Positions 49,178 to 57,952 of a stretch of DNA of 64,000 bases are shown one piece after another; positions within the stretch are counted from its first letter, which is position 1; each line of letters begins with the position of its first letter. The position numbers were made by a program, and so were the translations under genes. The notes beneath the pieces are model-generated. The model ran no database searches. It had not been told where the DNA came from and saw nothing but the letters and a program-made list of their open reading frames with translations. The DNA comes from Sandaracinaceae bacterium (GTDB lineage Bacteria > Myxococcota_A > Polyangia > Polyangiales > JADJQN01): assembly GCA_016712745.1 (NCBI GenBank), contig JADJQN010000001.1, forward strand, positions 124,001 through 188,000, read 5' to 3'.

Positions 49178-51304
49178 CTACGGGCAGCTCGGTCGCCAGA
49201 ACAGCACGCGGTTGTTGTCTTCGCGACACTCGGCGACTTGTCCGCCCGGGACATCGTCTGGATCATCGAGCACTGCGTAGTAGTCGATGACGGGCAATCC
49301 GAGCGAAGTATCGAAGGTCACCGTTTCACCGGGGCTGCCAACTTCGAGCCGCGACGTGGTTCGCACTTCGCCAATTCGTTCGCCGCCGTGTGCGGGGTCG
49401 CCCCGATAGAATGCAACTGCGACGTTGTCGCCGAGTCGATCGAGCCCGCGATTCTGGACGAGCACTTCCAGGCGCGCGCGCCCACCGCCTAAGCAGCTAT
49501 AGCTTCCGCGGCCACCCCAAAGGTCAGGGCTGACCAGCACGTCCGTGCTCCCTTCGCGGATATTCTCACGATAGGCATTGAGAACGTCCCAGGACGCGCG
49601 CTCATGGAGAGGAAGCGTTCCATCTTCATTGATGTTCGTGACGTGATACGTGTGCTGATTCCAAATCCGGCGCGCGTCCACCCAACGACCGCGTGCATCG
49701 CCCCAGATTTCTACGCCTGGATCCGTGTAGTAGGTGCGCAAGAAAAAGGCTTCCGAGTTTGCGCTAAAAACAATTTCAGCGTCGCCATCATTGTCTACGT
49801 CTGCGACAACGGGATTCTCGGTTCGTGTCCGCGAAGAGTTACGCCACTGAAAGAGAGGCGTACCGCCGATGCCGTCGTAGACCCGGAAATACTCCTGGTC
49901 GTTGTAGATGACTTCAGCACGGCCGTCCCCATTGAAGTCGAACACACTCGAACCGGTGCTCGACGACGAGTCGTCATTGGTCGGCTGGTGCCAAAGCACG
50001 CCCTCGGCTTCGCACGGAAACGGATCGTTTGCGCCGCGACAATCTCGGTCATACACGCCGTAGGCGGCGCCGTGCGCGATGCCAAACTCGAGCCGGCCGT
50101 CGCCGTCGAAATCAGCGACGGTGGGCGCGCCGCCCGCGCTGATCGCGACGCGACCGGCGAGTTGCAACAACCACAGAACGTCGCCGGTGCGTCCATTCAA
50201 CAGTCGAATATATCCGTTTCCGACGAGGACAATTTCCGGTCCATCGACGGTGGCGTCGATCTCTGCGACAGCACAAAACCCGTCTGGGTATTCGGCGTGG
50301 TCCCAGTAGACGTCGCCGTTCGCGCGAAACGCGGTGCGGCCTGCGATGACCTCCTGAACACCATCGTTGTCGAGATCGGCGACGCATGAGATGGGCCCGA
50401 TGGCGTGCTGATCCACGCCGCGCCCTGTTTCGAGTGCGCCATTCCAGTGAAGCTCGCCGCTCCGACCGTCAAGCACTGTGTGACCTACGATGACTTCGGG
50501 AATGCCATCGCCTTCGAGGTCGGCGATTGAAACCGCGCCGGCTACGGATGCTCGTCCACCGACTCCAATCGCTCCACGATCAGTCGCCGACGGATATGGT
50601 GACTCCCACATGAAGGTTCCGTCGCCGTGCACGGCGATAGTGCCCCACGCCACGCCGATACCCACAATCTCCGCGCGCCCGTCACCATCCAGGTCTGCTG
50701 CGGCAACATTGGTAGTCGCTTCGAAGGGGCCTGTTGTAATGCTGTCGTTCGGATACGTGATGGTCGTGTCGGTGCGCGGATCGACGATGCGCAACACACC
50801 CTCGATCACGCCTTCGCGGCCATGCGTATTGTAGGAAACGAACGCGACTTCCGGTTGAATCGTCAGGCCGTCGGGGTTCACATCAACAACAAGCGGAGTC
50901 GCGCAGACGTGTACAGCGTCCGAGTATTGAGTTGGCGGCGCCGTGGGCCAGCGGTATTCGAGCACCGGATCCATGAATGGAAAAATTTCGGGCTCTGTTC
51001 TGCAGACACCTGGATCGGGTGGCGCTTCGAGTGGCGGCGGGGCGTCTTCGCCAGCGTCGCTTAGGAAACCGCGATCAATGCCCGCGTCGAACATGTCAGC
51101 GGCGGAGCCCGCATCGCGACTGATGCCCAGGTCTCGCGACGACGCATCGTTGCTTGCGTCAAACGGCGCGCCGTCTCTTCGGCCGCCATCGGCGCTCGCA
51201 ATTCCGCTATCGGTGCCCGCGCGCGGATCGCCGTCGTGTGCGAGGTAGCACCCTGATACGGCCGTGCCGAGAACCAAGAGTGCGTAAGGAAGGGGAAGGC
51301 GCAT
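49178..51304 (-). CDS. FG-GAP/VCBS repeat lipoprotein
   Basis: 708 aa from the ATG at 51304. Lipoprotein signal MRLPLPYALLVLGTAVSGC. An Asp/Gly/Ala-rich linker of about 70 residues precedes a beta-propeller with many calcium-type DxDxDG loops: ADLDGDGRAEI, ADLEGDGIPEV, ADLDNDGVQEV, ADFDGDGRLEF, FDFNGDGRAEV and ADVDNDGDAEI. The C-terminal ~120 residues (ARLEVLVQNRGLDRLGDNV) form a CARDB-like adhesion domain. Typical large surface lipoprotein of myxobacteria. It is convergent with the (PS)n lipoprotein; the stops are eight bases apart. Confidence 0.92.
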   Translation of the reverse strand: MRLPLPYALLVLGTAVSGCYLAHDGDPRAGTDSGIASADGGRRDGAPFDASNDASSRDLGISRDAGSAADMFDAGIDRGFLSDAGEDAPPPLEAPPDPGVCRTEPEIFPFMDPVLEYRWPTAPPTQYSDAVHVCATPLVVDVNPDGLTIQPEVAFVSYNTHGREGVIEGVLRIVDPRTDTTITYPNDSITTGPFEATTNVAAADLDGDGRAEIVGIGVAWGTIAVHGDGTFMWESPYPSATDRGAIGVGGRASVAGAVSIADLEGDGIPEVIVGHTVLDGRSGELHWNGALETGRGVDQHAIGPISCVADLDNDGVQEVIAGRTAFRANGDVYWDHAEYPDGFCAVAEIDATVDGPEIVLVGNGYIRLLNGRTGDVLWLLQLAGRVAISAGGAPTVADFDGDGRLEFGIAHGAAYGVYDRDCRGANDPFPCEAEGVLWHQPTNDDSSSSTGSSVFDFNGDGRAEVIYNDQEYFRVYDGIGGTPLFQWRNSSRTRTENPVVADVDNDGDAEIVFSANSEAFFLRTYYTDPGVEIWGDARGRWVDARRIWNQHTYHVTNINEDGTLPLHERASWDVLNAYRENIREGSTDVLVSPDLWGGRGSYSCLGGGRARLEVLVQNRGLDRLGDNVAVAFYRGDPAHGGERIGEVRTTSRLEVGSPGETVTFDTSLGLPVIDYYAVLDDPDDVPGGQVAECREDNNRVLFWRPSCP

Positions 51305-51422
51305 TCGATGTCGACCGGTCTGCCGCTCTAACAACTTAGGGCTGTGCCAGCGCAGGCGGCCTTAACTGGGACGGAAATCCGGGCTTGTCCAGCCGGCGTC
51401 AGCGTGCGGTGGTGCAACTGCT

Positions 51423-52199
51423 TTACGTTGCTTTCGCCGAAGCGTGTGTCACCGCATTGGAGAGCACGCCGACGCCCTCAACTTCAACGTCGACGCGGTC
51501 GCCGTGCACGAGCGGTCCCACGCCCGCTGGTGTTCCGGTGACGATCAGATCCCCTGGTGCAAGAGTCATAATATGCGACATGAACGCGAGCAGCTCGTCG
51601 ATGGGGAAGACCATGTCACGCGTGTTGCCGTCCTGGCGCACGGCGCCGTTGACTCGTGTGATGACTCGAAGAGAGTCGGGAGTGAGATCGGTTTCGACGC
51701 ACGGGCCGACGGGGCAGAAGGTGTCAAAGCCCTTGGCGCGAGTAAACTGCACGTCTTTCTTTTGCAGGTCGCGCGCTGTCACGTCGTTGACGCAGGTGAA
51801 GCCAAAGATTGCTTTTCGTGCCTGGTCGGCCGTCGCATTGCGCAGCTCGCTGCCGATGACGATTCCGACTTCGCCCTCGTGTTCCACGCGCGCGCTCTGA
51901 GGTGGAAGCGCGATGGACGCGCCCGGGCCAAGCAGCGAGCTCGGCGGCTTCAAGAACAGCAGCGGCTCAGTCGGCACGTCGTTTCCGAGCTCTTGAGCGT
52001 GAGCGCGGTAGTTGCGTCCCACGCAGAGAATCTTGCTCGGCGCGACCGGGGCTAGCAGAGTATCGCTGCGCACAGGAACGAGTCGATCGGTTTCAGTTCC
52101 ACCGAGCCAAGGTGCGGCCGTCCACAATTGGGCAGTCGCGTCGTCAACAAGCCGCGCGAAGTAGTTGATGCCGCTATGGCTAAGGCGAATAACACGCAT
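51423..52199 (-). CDS. Fumarylacetoacetate hydrolase-family enzyme
   Basis: 258 aa. FAH superfamily with GRNYRAHAQELG, PLLFLKPPSS, the metal-ligand pattern in VEHEGEVGIVIG (Glu-x-Glu) and GDLIVTGTPAGVG. The single-domain architecture is that of 2-hydroxyhepta-2,4-diene-1,7-dioate isomerases, oxaloacetate tautomerases/decarboxylases and acylpyruvases; the substrate cannot be chosen from sequence. Cytoplasmic. Start ATG at 52199, directly at the domain. It lies among lipoprotein genes, 15 bases before the SUMF1-like gene on the same strand, with no obvious pathway partner nearby. Confidence 0.93.
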   Translation of the reverse strand: MRVIRLSHSGINYFARLVDDATAQLWTAAPWLGGTETDRLVPVRSDTLLAPVAPSKILCVGRNYRAHAQELGNDVPTEPLLFLKPPSSLLGPGASIALPPQSARVEHEGEVGIVIGSELRNATADQARKAIFGFTCVNDVTARDLQKKDVQFTRAKGFDTFCPVGPCVETDLTPDSLRVITRVNGAVRQDGNTRDMVFPIDELLAFMSHIMTLAPGDLIVTGTPAGVGPLVHGDRVDVEVEGVGVLSNAVTHASAKAT

Positions 52200-52214
52200 G
52201 CGCGCAAACGTAGC

Positions 52215-53417
52215 TCAGCGGGGCACGATGGCGAAGGTGCTGTCTTCCCGGTAGAGGACCGCGCCGCTTTCGCCGCCGCATCCCCAGCAACTGCTGAATA
52301 GGATTTCCCGTGGATTCGCCGGGTTGTATGCGGCGGCGATGGGTAGGGTTTCGTCGCGTAGAAAGAAGCTACCGATGTCTAAGAAGGTCCCGTCGGGCAT
52401 CGGTAAGACTGCAGCGACAAAGGAGCTGGACCCCGATGTGCCGGTGATGATCCACGCTTCCTCTCCGGGAGCGGGCGCCCACACGAGCATGTGTTCGGCG
52501 AGTCGCCACTCTCCGAGCCAACCCCGAAGGTGGTTGCCGCGAGCGAGAGTATGCTCGACGTCGTTCGCGCTCAGGCGCCGATAGCTGGGCGCAAATGCTG
52601 CGAGCTCGGGGAGGCTCGACATGATCGCACGCACGGTCTCCGGCGCGACGTCGCGGTCCTCGAACATCGCACGCGTCTCGATCGTCGGGTACGAATTTTC
52701 CGGCGAGTCACCGCTGCAACATCGAAAGGCCAGCGTTTCAGCTTTCGCGGTCGTCAATACACCGCGGCGCGCTGCGCAACGGTGGCGTCCGGCTTCCGCA
52801 AATGCGTCCGCGCCTCGAATCATCGACGTAGGCGCCTCGACGCCTGACATCATCCCGGTCGTCCACTCGGCTGCCATGACGCCCATCGACACGATGTCGA
52901 ACGGCGACGTGCACGAGAGGGGCTCCATCGAGCAGGACTCCACGTCGAAGGAATTTCCACCCGGAAACATCACGTCAGCGTCGCCTTCGCACGCTCTCTC
53001 CCACTCGAGCTCCGTGCAAAGGCGTTTGTTGTCAGCAGCGCATAGGGCTGCGGCCTCGTCGCGTGTCACGTTGTTGGTGATCGGGAGCGCGGGGTCGTTC
53101 GGGTAGGGTAGCCGGTCCATGGAGAACGCGGATACTTGGATCGGGATCTGGCGAGCTTCGTTTGCTGCGAGGCGTCCGAAGCTGTTCGGGCGGCTGCCGG
53201 CACGTACGACACCAGCCGGAATGCGGACGGATTCGCCGCGCGCGAGTGGCCTCGCGACGCGTAGCGAAGTCGCCGCGGGCGGAGCCGTCGGCACGGCAAC
53301 AGGGGCACGCATAGCGCTTCCGGCATCGTCATCGTGCTCGCGTGTTGCGCCACTGCAGCCGAGCAAGGTCGCGAGAGCGAGAGCGAACGTAATCGGTAGT
53401 GGGCGCGGCAGAAGCAC
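52215..53417 (-). CDS. SUMF1/FGE-like domain lipoprotein
   Basis: 400 aa from the GTG at 53417. Lipoprotein signal LPITFALALATLLGC. A sulfatase-modifying-factor fold is suggested at about 65-240 by PAGVVRAGS, ITNNVTRDEAAALCAADNKRLCTELEWERACEG and the end ETLAFRCCSG. The key RLPTExEWExA motif reads RLCTELEWERA. Such proteins are mostly non-enzymatic ligand-binding relatives of formylglycine-generating enzyme. The C-terminal ~150 residues are unassigned, with paired Cys (SSCWGCGG). Probably exported. It is co-directional with the FAH gene. Confidence 0.85.
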   Translation of the reverse strand: MLLPRPLPITFALALATLLGCSGATREHDDDAGSAMRAPVAVPTAPPAATSLRVARPLARGESVRIPAGVVRAGSRPNSFGRLAANEARQIPIQVSAFSMDRLPYPNDPALPITNNVTRDEAAALCAADNKRLCTELEWERACEGDADVMFPGGNSFDVESCSMEPLSCTSPFDIVSMGVMAAEWTTGMMSGVEAPTSMIRGADAFAEAGRHRCAARRGVLTTAKAETLAFRCCSGDSPENSYPTIETRAMFEDRDVAPETVRAIMSSLPELAAFAPSYRRLSANDVEHTLARGNHLRGWLGEWRLAEHMLVWAPAPGEEAWIITGTSGSSSFVAAVLPMPDGTFLDIGSFFLRDETLPIAAAYNPANPREILFSSCWGCGGESGAVLYREDSTFAIVPR

Positions 53418-53478
53418 CCCAAGACCGTAGCGGGGGAGGGCAAAACGTCAACTTTTCTGCATGTTTTGAGGCCTGAAG

Positions 53479-54054
53479 TCAGAACAGTGAGAGTTGCGAA
53501 GGCTTCTTGCGGCGTTTGGCTGGAGGTGCGGAGGCCTTCGCCTTCGCCGCCCCCATTATGCGCTCGGGCAACAGCTGTCGCATCAGGCTGGACTCCCGCC
53601 GGTAGAAGCCTTCCGTATGAAAGCTTTCGCCCAGTTCGAAGTGCGTGACGTCCAGGTGGTGCAGCATCTCGTGCGCGAGCGTCCGCAGGAAGGTACGAAA
53701 GCGAACGACTTGCTTGTGAGCGGCGGTGCGCATCCAAACTTCGATCTTCGGAGGGGCGTCCCCGTCCGCGAATGTGTAAAGGCCATGCAGCTCGCTTTGG
53801 TCGGAGCTTGGGCGGGTGGCGCGCACGTACACGCGCACACGTCGCACGGAGAACGCGTCGAATAGTGCTTGCGCGAAGTCGTTGGCAGCGGCTTCTACGT
53901 CGCTTCGTTTGGCCGCGATCAGGGCTTGCTCGATGCGAAGCGAAAGCCCTCGCATGGCGTCGAGGTTTGGCACCTCGATCCTCGAGATGCCGTCACTCTT
54001 TCGATAGATAGCTTTGTGGGCCGCACTCAAGCGCCGGTAATACGCAAACGGCAT
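53479..54054 (-). CDS. SprT-like zinc metallopeptidase
   Basis: 191 aa from the ATG at 54054 (MPFAYYRRL); a TTG at 54060 adds two residues. The zinc site LAHEMLHHLD (HExxH) lies about residue 132, with a third ligand possibly the His in ESFHTEGFYRR. Build as in SprT/WSS1-like predicted peptidases, with an alpha-rich N-terminal part and a Lys/Arg/Ala-rich C-terminal tail (AAKAKASAPPAKRRKK) that may bind nucleic acid. No signal peptide, cytoplasmic. It lies 61 bases from the start of the SUMF1-like gene, on the same strand. Confidence 0.85.
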   Translation of the reverse strand: MPFAYYRRLSAAHKAIYRKSDGISRIEVPNLDAMRGLSLRIEQALIAAKRSDVEAAANDFAQALFDAFSVRRVRVYVRATRPSSDQSELHGLYTFADGDAPPKIEVWMRTAAHKQVVRFRTFLRTLAHEMLHHLDVTHFELGESFHTEGFYRRESSLMRQLLPERIMGAAKAKASAPPAKRRKKPSQLSLF

Positions 54055-54150
54055 CAGCAACTCCCAGCTTGCTCACGTTTGAACACTTCATTCTTTGCGC
54101 AAGCCGCCGCACATCGTAAGCTCCTTCCTCAACTTAGGAGCGTGTAACGA

Positions 54151-55203
54151 ATGCTTTCTTCCTTTCGCCTTGCGGTTTTTGCCGGCCTTAGTGCGTTCGT
54201 TATCGCGATAAACGGTTGCGCAAGTGATCGCGGGCCCGGGTCGACCGGGGATGGGGGCATGTCAGGCGGGGACGGCGGCACTCCTGCTGGGGACGCGTCC
54301 ATCGGCACTTCGGAGCTGGTTTCGCCCACGTGCATCGACGGGCAGTACACGGAAGTGCTCCCCACGGGCAGCGAGGCGATCGCGGACCTGACATTCACCG
54401 CGACTGATCTCGTTGGGAGCGCGCTTCTCTTTCTCGATCGGCGATACCCGAACGGTGCCGATATCGTAAGTGGTTGCCTAGAGCACGACACCGAAGCTCG
54501 ATGCGTGAACATGTGGTTTCAGCCTGCGCCGACCACAACCTCGGAGTTCCTTTTGGGCCTATCGACGGTAGTACACGAGGCCGGTCATCTGAACGATCTC
54601 GGGCGTGGTGGCAGCGGGTTCGGCACCTACTTCTACACGAGCGACACCATCCTCAGCTGCGACGATGGCGACTCCGTTCCTCGCGGAGGGCAGACCTTCG
54701 CCCGCAGTGAAATCTACGACGACGCGTTCCAGTCGGAGTTCCCCGCGTGTGCGTCGTTCAGCGATCGCGACTGCGACTCCTACGCACTTATATATCTCGA
54801 TCCGAATAGCCCCGTGGGCACGCTCGGGCCTTCGCAGGGATTCTCGTCGGTCATCGAGGAGGCGACGCAGTACGTGAACTCGTTGGCGACGGGCTTTGCG
54901 TTTCGCGACCAGCTCACGGGTCAGCGCAGTGAACGCGATGGAATTCTGGCCTACCTTTGGTACGTCGAACGTTATCTGCACCTCGCGCGCTTGGAGCAGC
55001 CGGACGTCTACAACTTCATCTCGTCAAGCGCGTGCTGGCGTGAAGTCATACTCACGCTTTGGGGTCGCGCATGGCTCTACCTGCAGCACACGACCGGCCA
55101 CACCGAGCTCGAGATTAATGCGCCGACCTTTCTGCAAGCAGTGCAGAATCCGGTGCTCGTGGATGAAATAGCGCGCATCCGAGCGCTTCAGGGCTGCTCG
55201 TAG
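54151..55203 (+). CDS. Lipoprotein with HExxH metallopeptidase motif
   Basis: 350 aa. Lipoprotein signal LAVFAGLSAFVIAINGC, a Gly/Asp-rich linker (GDGGMSGGDGGTPAGDA) and a domain with TVVHEAGHLNDLG at about residue 135-147, i.e. HExxH followed by LND. Several Cys (SPTCIDG, SGCLEHDTEARC, DRDCDS) point to an extracytoplasmic fold with disulfides. I cannot assign a peptidase family. GGAG lies 11 bases before the ATG at 54151. The kelch lipoprotein starts 11 bases after the stop, so both are in one transcript. Confidence 0.8.
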   Translation: MLSSFRLAVFAGLSAFVIAINGCASDRGPGSTGDGGMSGGDGGTPAGDASIGTSELVSPTCIDGQYTEVLPTGSEAIADLTFTATDLVGSALLFLDRRYPNGADIVSGCLEHDTEARCVNMWFQPAPTTTSEFLLGLSTVVHEAGHLNDLGRGGSGFGTYFYTSDTILSCDDGDSVPRGGQTFARSEIYDDAFQSEFPACASFSDRDCDSYALIYLDPNSPVGTLGPSQGFSSVIEEATQYVNSLATGFAFRDQLTGQRSERDGILAYLWYVERYLHLARLEQPDVYNFISSSACWREVILTLWGRAWLYLQHTTGHTELEINAPTFLQAVQNPVLVDEIARIRALQGCS

Positions 55204-55214
55204 GCGTCGAGGAC

Positions 55215-56255
55215 ATGCGCCGCCCTACGCGAGCATCCTGGTTCTTGAGCTTGGTGTTCGCCGCGTGTTCGAGCGGGGGCATTAGCGAGGATGGCGGCGT
55301 CGATGCGTCCTTTGTCGATGCGTGGGCAGGCGACGCTCGCGGCGATGCGGCCGCGCTCGATGCACTGACTTGGCGTGAAGGGGCCCCGTGCCCGATGGCT
55401 CGCTTTGAATCGCTCGGCGTCGTCGTCGAGGACAGACTCTGGGTGATGGGCGGATTCACCTCGGCCGACCTACGCGTCACGCCGCGCATTGATATTTACG
55501 ACGTCGCGACCGATAGCTGGGAGCGCGGACCTGATTTACGTGGGGCCGAGACACATTTCGGTACGTTCTTTTACAACGGGGAAGTCTGGTTTGTTGGTGG
55601 GTTCTCCGGGTGGCCCGCAAGGGTGATGTCCGATGTGTGGCGCTACCGATACGCAGACGATACGTGGAGCCAGGGTCCCGCGTTACCGCAGTCAGGTGCG
55701 GGTGCTTCCGTCGCGCTTGTCGGCACAACGCTGCATCACGCGGGCGGATTGAACGACGCGAGTGACGCCGATGTTGACGAACACTTCGTGCTCGATCTCG
55801 TGAACCCCACAGCGTGGCGCTCGCTCGCTTCGCTCGACAACCCGCGCAACCATCTCGCTGGCGTGGCGTCGGGCTCACGCATGTGGGCAATCGGTGGCCG
55901 GCACATTTGGGACGAGGCCGATGGCCAGCTATCCGATGTGCACGCGTACGATAGCGACGGCGATGCGTGGATCACAGGACCGTCACTGCCAAGCGGCCGC
56001 TCGGAGATCGCCGCGTCCTCGTTCGCGACCGAGGACGGGATATTCGTGATCGGTGGGTCCACCGCTGGCGTGCAGCCTACGGCCGACGTCTTGTTTCTCG
56101 CGAATGGGGCGTCCTTATGGCGCGCGCTCACGCCGCTTCCGGAGCCGCGAAAAGGTGCGGTCGCCGCGCGTATCGGGAATCAGATTGTCGTTACAACTGG
56201 ATCGCCGACGAGCACGGACCCTTCGAGCACAACGTACATAGGCTGTTGTCTCTGA
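55215..56255 (+). CDS. Kelch-repeat lipoprotein
   Basis: 346 aa. Lipoprotein signal MRRPTRASWFLSLVFAAC, then an Asp/Gly linker (SEDGGVDASFVDAWAGDARGDA). At least five kelch blades follow with GG and a distant Tyr-Trp pair (VVEDRLWVMGGFTS, GEVWFVGGFSG, TLHHAGGLND, RMWAIGGRH, GIFVIGGSTA). A small beta-propeller on the cell surface is expected. GAGGA lies before the start. It is coupled to the HExxH lipoprotein upstream and followed, after 149 bases, by a second HExxH lipoprotein. Confidence 0.9.
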   Translation: MRRPTRASWFLSLVFAACSSGGISEDGGVDASFVDAWAGDARGDAAALDALTWREGAPCPMARFESLGVVVEDRLWVMGGFTSADLRVTPRIDIYDVATDSWERGPDLRGAETHFGTFFYNGEVWFVGGFSGWPARVMSDVWRYRYADDTWSQGPALPQSGAGASVALVGTTLHHAGGLNDASDADVDEHFVLDLVNPTAWRSLASLDNPRNHLAGVASGSRMWAIGGRHIWDEADGQLSDVHAYDSDGDAWITGPSLPSGRSEIAASSFATEDGIFVIGGSTAGVQPTADVLFLANGASLWRALTPLPEPRKGAVAARIGNQIVVTTGSPTSTDPSSTTYIGCCL

Positions 56256-56404
56256 GGCCCGGCCCGCCGCGGTGCGAAACGGTCGAGTGGCCGGTGTGGC
56301 TGCACGAGAAGCCAGTCGCACAGTTCGTCTGACGCTTAAAATGTGCGAGTTTTCGCTGTTTTCTTGCCCAGGGAACCGGCACGCAGCGTGCATCGTACGA
56401 AGGC

Positions 56405-57223
56405 ATGACGCGTCGGTGGACCTTGCTCTGTCTCATTTTTGGGCTGACCGGCTGCGTTTCGGAAACGCCAGTTGCTCTCGGCGCCGAATCGTCCTGGGTT
56501 GACGAAGGCAACGTTGAGGACGGAGCTTTCGATGGGCCGGGTCGCCCGAAAAACTTCATCGAAGTCGATGCCGCGCATACATCAAACGCGTTTCGTCAGT
56601 ACGTAAACGGCGCGTTGCGCGTTCTCGCAACCGACACCACCGAGATTGGACTGCTGACGTGGGAATCGATCCGAGCGGGACGCGTGCGTATCGATGAGCT
56701 CGCGGACCTCACGTGCAGCGACTTCGAGCGCGTGCGCAATGATTTTAAAGACACGGCGCTTGGCCTGACGGCGAGCGACTACGTGCACCTGCACGATTCG
56801 AACAGCGCAGCTCTAGCCAAGTTGAGCGATGCGATTTACGGCTATCAGTGGAGCAATCGCATTTACATCACGCGCGGACAGTCGGCCGAGCAGCTGGCGT
56901 CGACGCTCGTACACGAAGTCAATCATGTGCTCAATCACTCGGAGCAGCACTACTACGACGACTTGCCCACGTCCGGATTCATCGAGGAGTACCGCGCGTT
57001 CACAGCCGAGCGTCGCTTCCGTGCCGCGCGTTGGGAAGGCACGAACATGATCAACTACGTTTGCGACAACTACGACTGGGATCGCGACGCCATCGATGCA
57101 GAGGTGCTTTCAAGCCCTCTGTCGCCGCAGATGCTGCCCTCGGCCGCCAATTGGAGCGTGCGCCTTGTCGAGGATGATCCCGTCGATGATGAACGCGCGT
57201 GCCTGCGAAGCGCCGCTAACTAA
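56405..57223 (+). CDS. Second lipoprotein with HExxH motif
   Basis: 272 aa. Lipoprotein signal MTRRWTLLCLIFGLTGC. At about residue 168 there is STLVHEVNHVLNHSEQHYYD, with HExxH and a further His pair, and the acidic ISxxxIEEYRAFTAERR-like stretch after it (SGFIEEYRAFTAERRF), whose Glu could complete a zinc site as in gluzincins. No sequence similarity to the neighbour at 54.2-55.2 kb beyond the motif. The 149 bases before it include an A+T-rich stretch (TTAAAATGTG). The next gene is convergent after six bases. Confidence 0.82.
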   Translation: MTRRWTLLCLIFGLTGCVSETPVALGAESSWVDEGNVEDGAFDGPGRPKNFIEVDAAHTSNAFRQYVNGALRVLATDTTEIGLLTWESIRAGRVRIDELADLTCSDFERVRNDFKDTALGLTASDYVHLHDSNSAALAKLSDAIYGYQWSNRIYITRGQSAEQLASTLVHEVNHVLNHSEQHYYDDLPTSGFIEEYRAFTAERRFRAARWEGTNMINYVCDNYDWDRDAIDAEVLSSPLSPQMLPSAANWSVRLVEDDPVDDERACLRSAAN

Positions 57224-57229
57224 CGTCAA

Positions 57230-57409
57230 TCAAAGAAACCAGGCGTCGTCCAAATCCACATCCGACGGGTGGGTGTCAGCGTAATCGTAGCTTGGACGTT
57301 CGCTTGGAAACGGAACTGGCGTTAGCGAACGGCCTGGCCGATCGAACCAGGAATCGTTCAACGGGTCGTTGTCTTCTGCGGCCTTTGGCTCTTCATTGCT
57401 CTGCGCCAT
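57230..57409 (-). CDS. Very small acidic protein with repeated WF motif
   Basis: 59 aa from the ATG at 57409 (MAQSNEEPK); another ATG at 57415 adds two residues. Hydrophilic and acidic, with a near-repeat DPLNDSWFDRPG (middle) and VDLDDAWFL (C-terminus). This D-x-W-F pairing in a 59-residue frame suggests real selection, perhaps a short linear docking peptide. No family known to me. It is divergent from rnpB, with about 75 bases between. Confidence 0.5.
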   Translation of the reverse strand: MAQSNEEPKAAEDNDPLNDSWFDRPGRSLTPVPFPSERPSYDYADTHPSDVDLDDAWFL

Positions 57410-57450
57410 ATGCATGCGTTGCGGGCCTCTGCGGACGTATTCATCGCGCC

Positions 57451-57479
57451 TTGCGGCCGAATCGCGTCCGGCCTACACC
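57451..57479 (+). promoter_or_regulatory. Candidate promoter of the RNase P RNA gene
   Basis: TTGCGG (57451-57456), 17-base spacer and TACACC (57474-57479). The expected start, six to seven bases further, coincides with the 5' end predicted from helix P1 of the RNA at 57486. Confidence 0.6.
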
Positions 57480-57485
57480 TCGGCT

Positions 57486-57880
57486 GTCGGAGCGCTTCAG
57501 GTGCTCGTCGGCTCACGTAAGTGGGCGGGAGGAAAGTCCGAGCTTCATAGGGCAGGGTGCCAGCTAACCGCTGGTGGGGGCGACCCCGAGGAAAGTGCAA
57601 CAGAGAAAGACCGCCGCGCTCTCACGCGGTAAGGGTGAAACGGCGAGGTAAGAGCTCACCGGGCCGATGGCAACATCGGTCGCAAGGCAAACCCCATCCG
57701 AAGCAAGACGAAATAGGGAAGCGTAGTTCACGCAGCAATGCGTAAATGGAAGAGTGGCCCACTTGAGCTTCCGGGTAGCGTCGCTAAAAACACGTGGTGA
57801 CACGTGGAGTAGATGAATGAGTACCACTTCGTAATCGATGACGATTCGAAGAACAGAACTCGGCTTACGATGCCTCCGAC
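57486..57880 (+). ncRNA. rnpB: RNase P RNA, bacterial type A
   Basis: About 395 bases. The conserved segments are in order: GAGGAAAGTCCGAGCTTC (about 57529), AGGGTGCCAGCTAACCGCTGG, GAGGAAAGTGCAACAGAGA (about 57590), the CAAGGCAAACCCC region near 57680, and GAACAGAACTCGGCTTAC near the 3' end. Helix P1 is formed by GTCGGAG at 57486 and CTCCGAC ending at 57880. Catalytic RNA for tRNA 5' maturation. An independent promoter precedes it and a terminator follows. Confidence 0.97.
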
Positions 57881-57920
57881 CACACAGCCTCGTGCAATCG
57901 CACGGGGCTGTGTGCTTTAA
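57881..57920 (+). terminator. Rho-independent terminator of rnpB
   Basis: A 14-bp stem (57881-57894 with 57901-57914, one G-T pair) with a six-base loop, followed by CTTTAA. The T run is short but the stem is very stable. It stands between rnpB and the convergent glutamine synthetase gene. Confidence 0.85.
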
Positions 57921-57952
57921 GCGCCTGGGAGTGCTTGCGGCTGGCCAACCGT

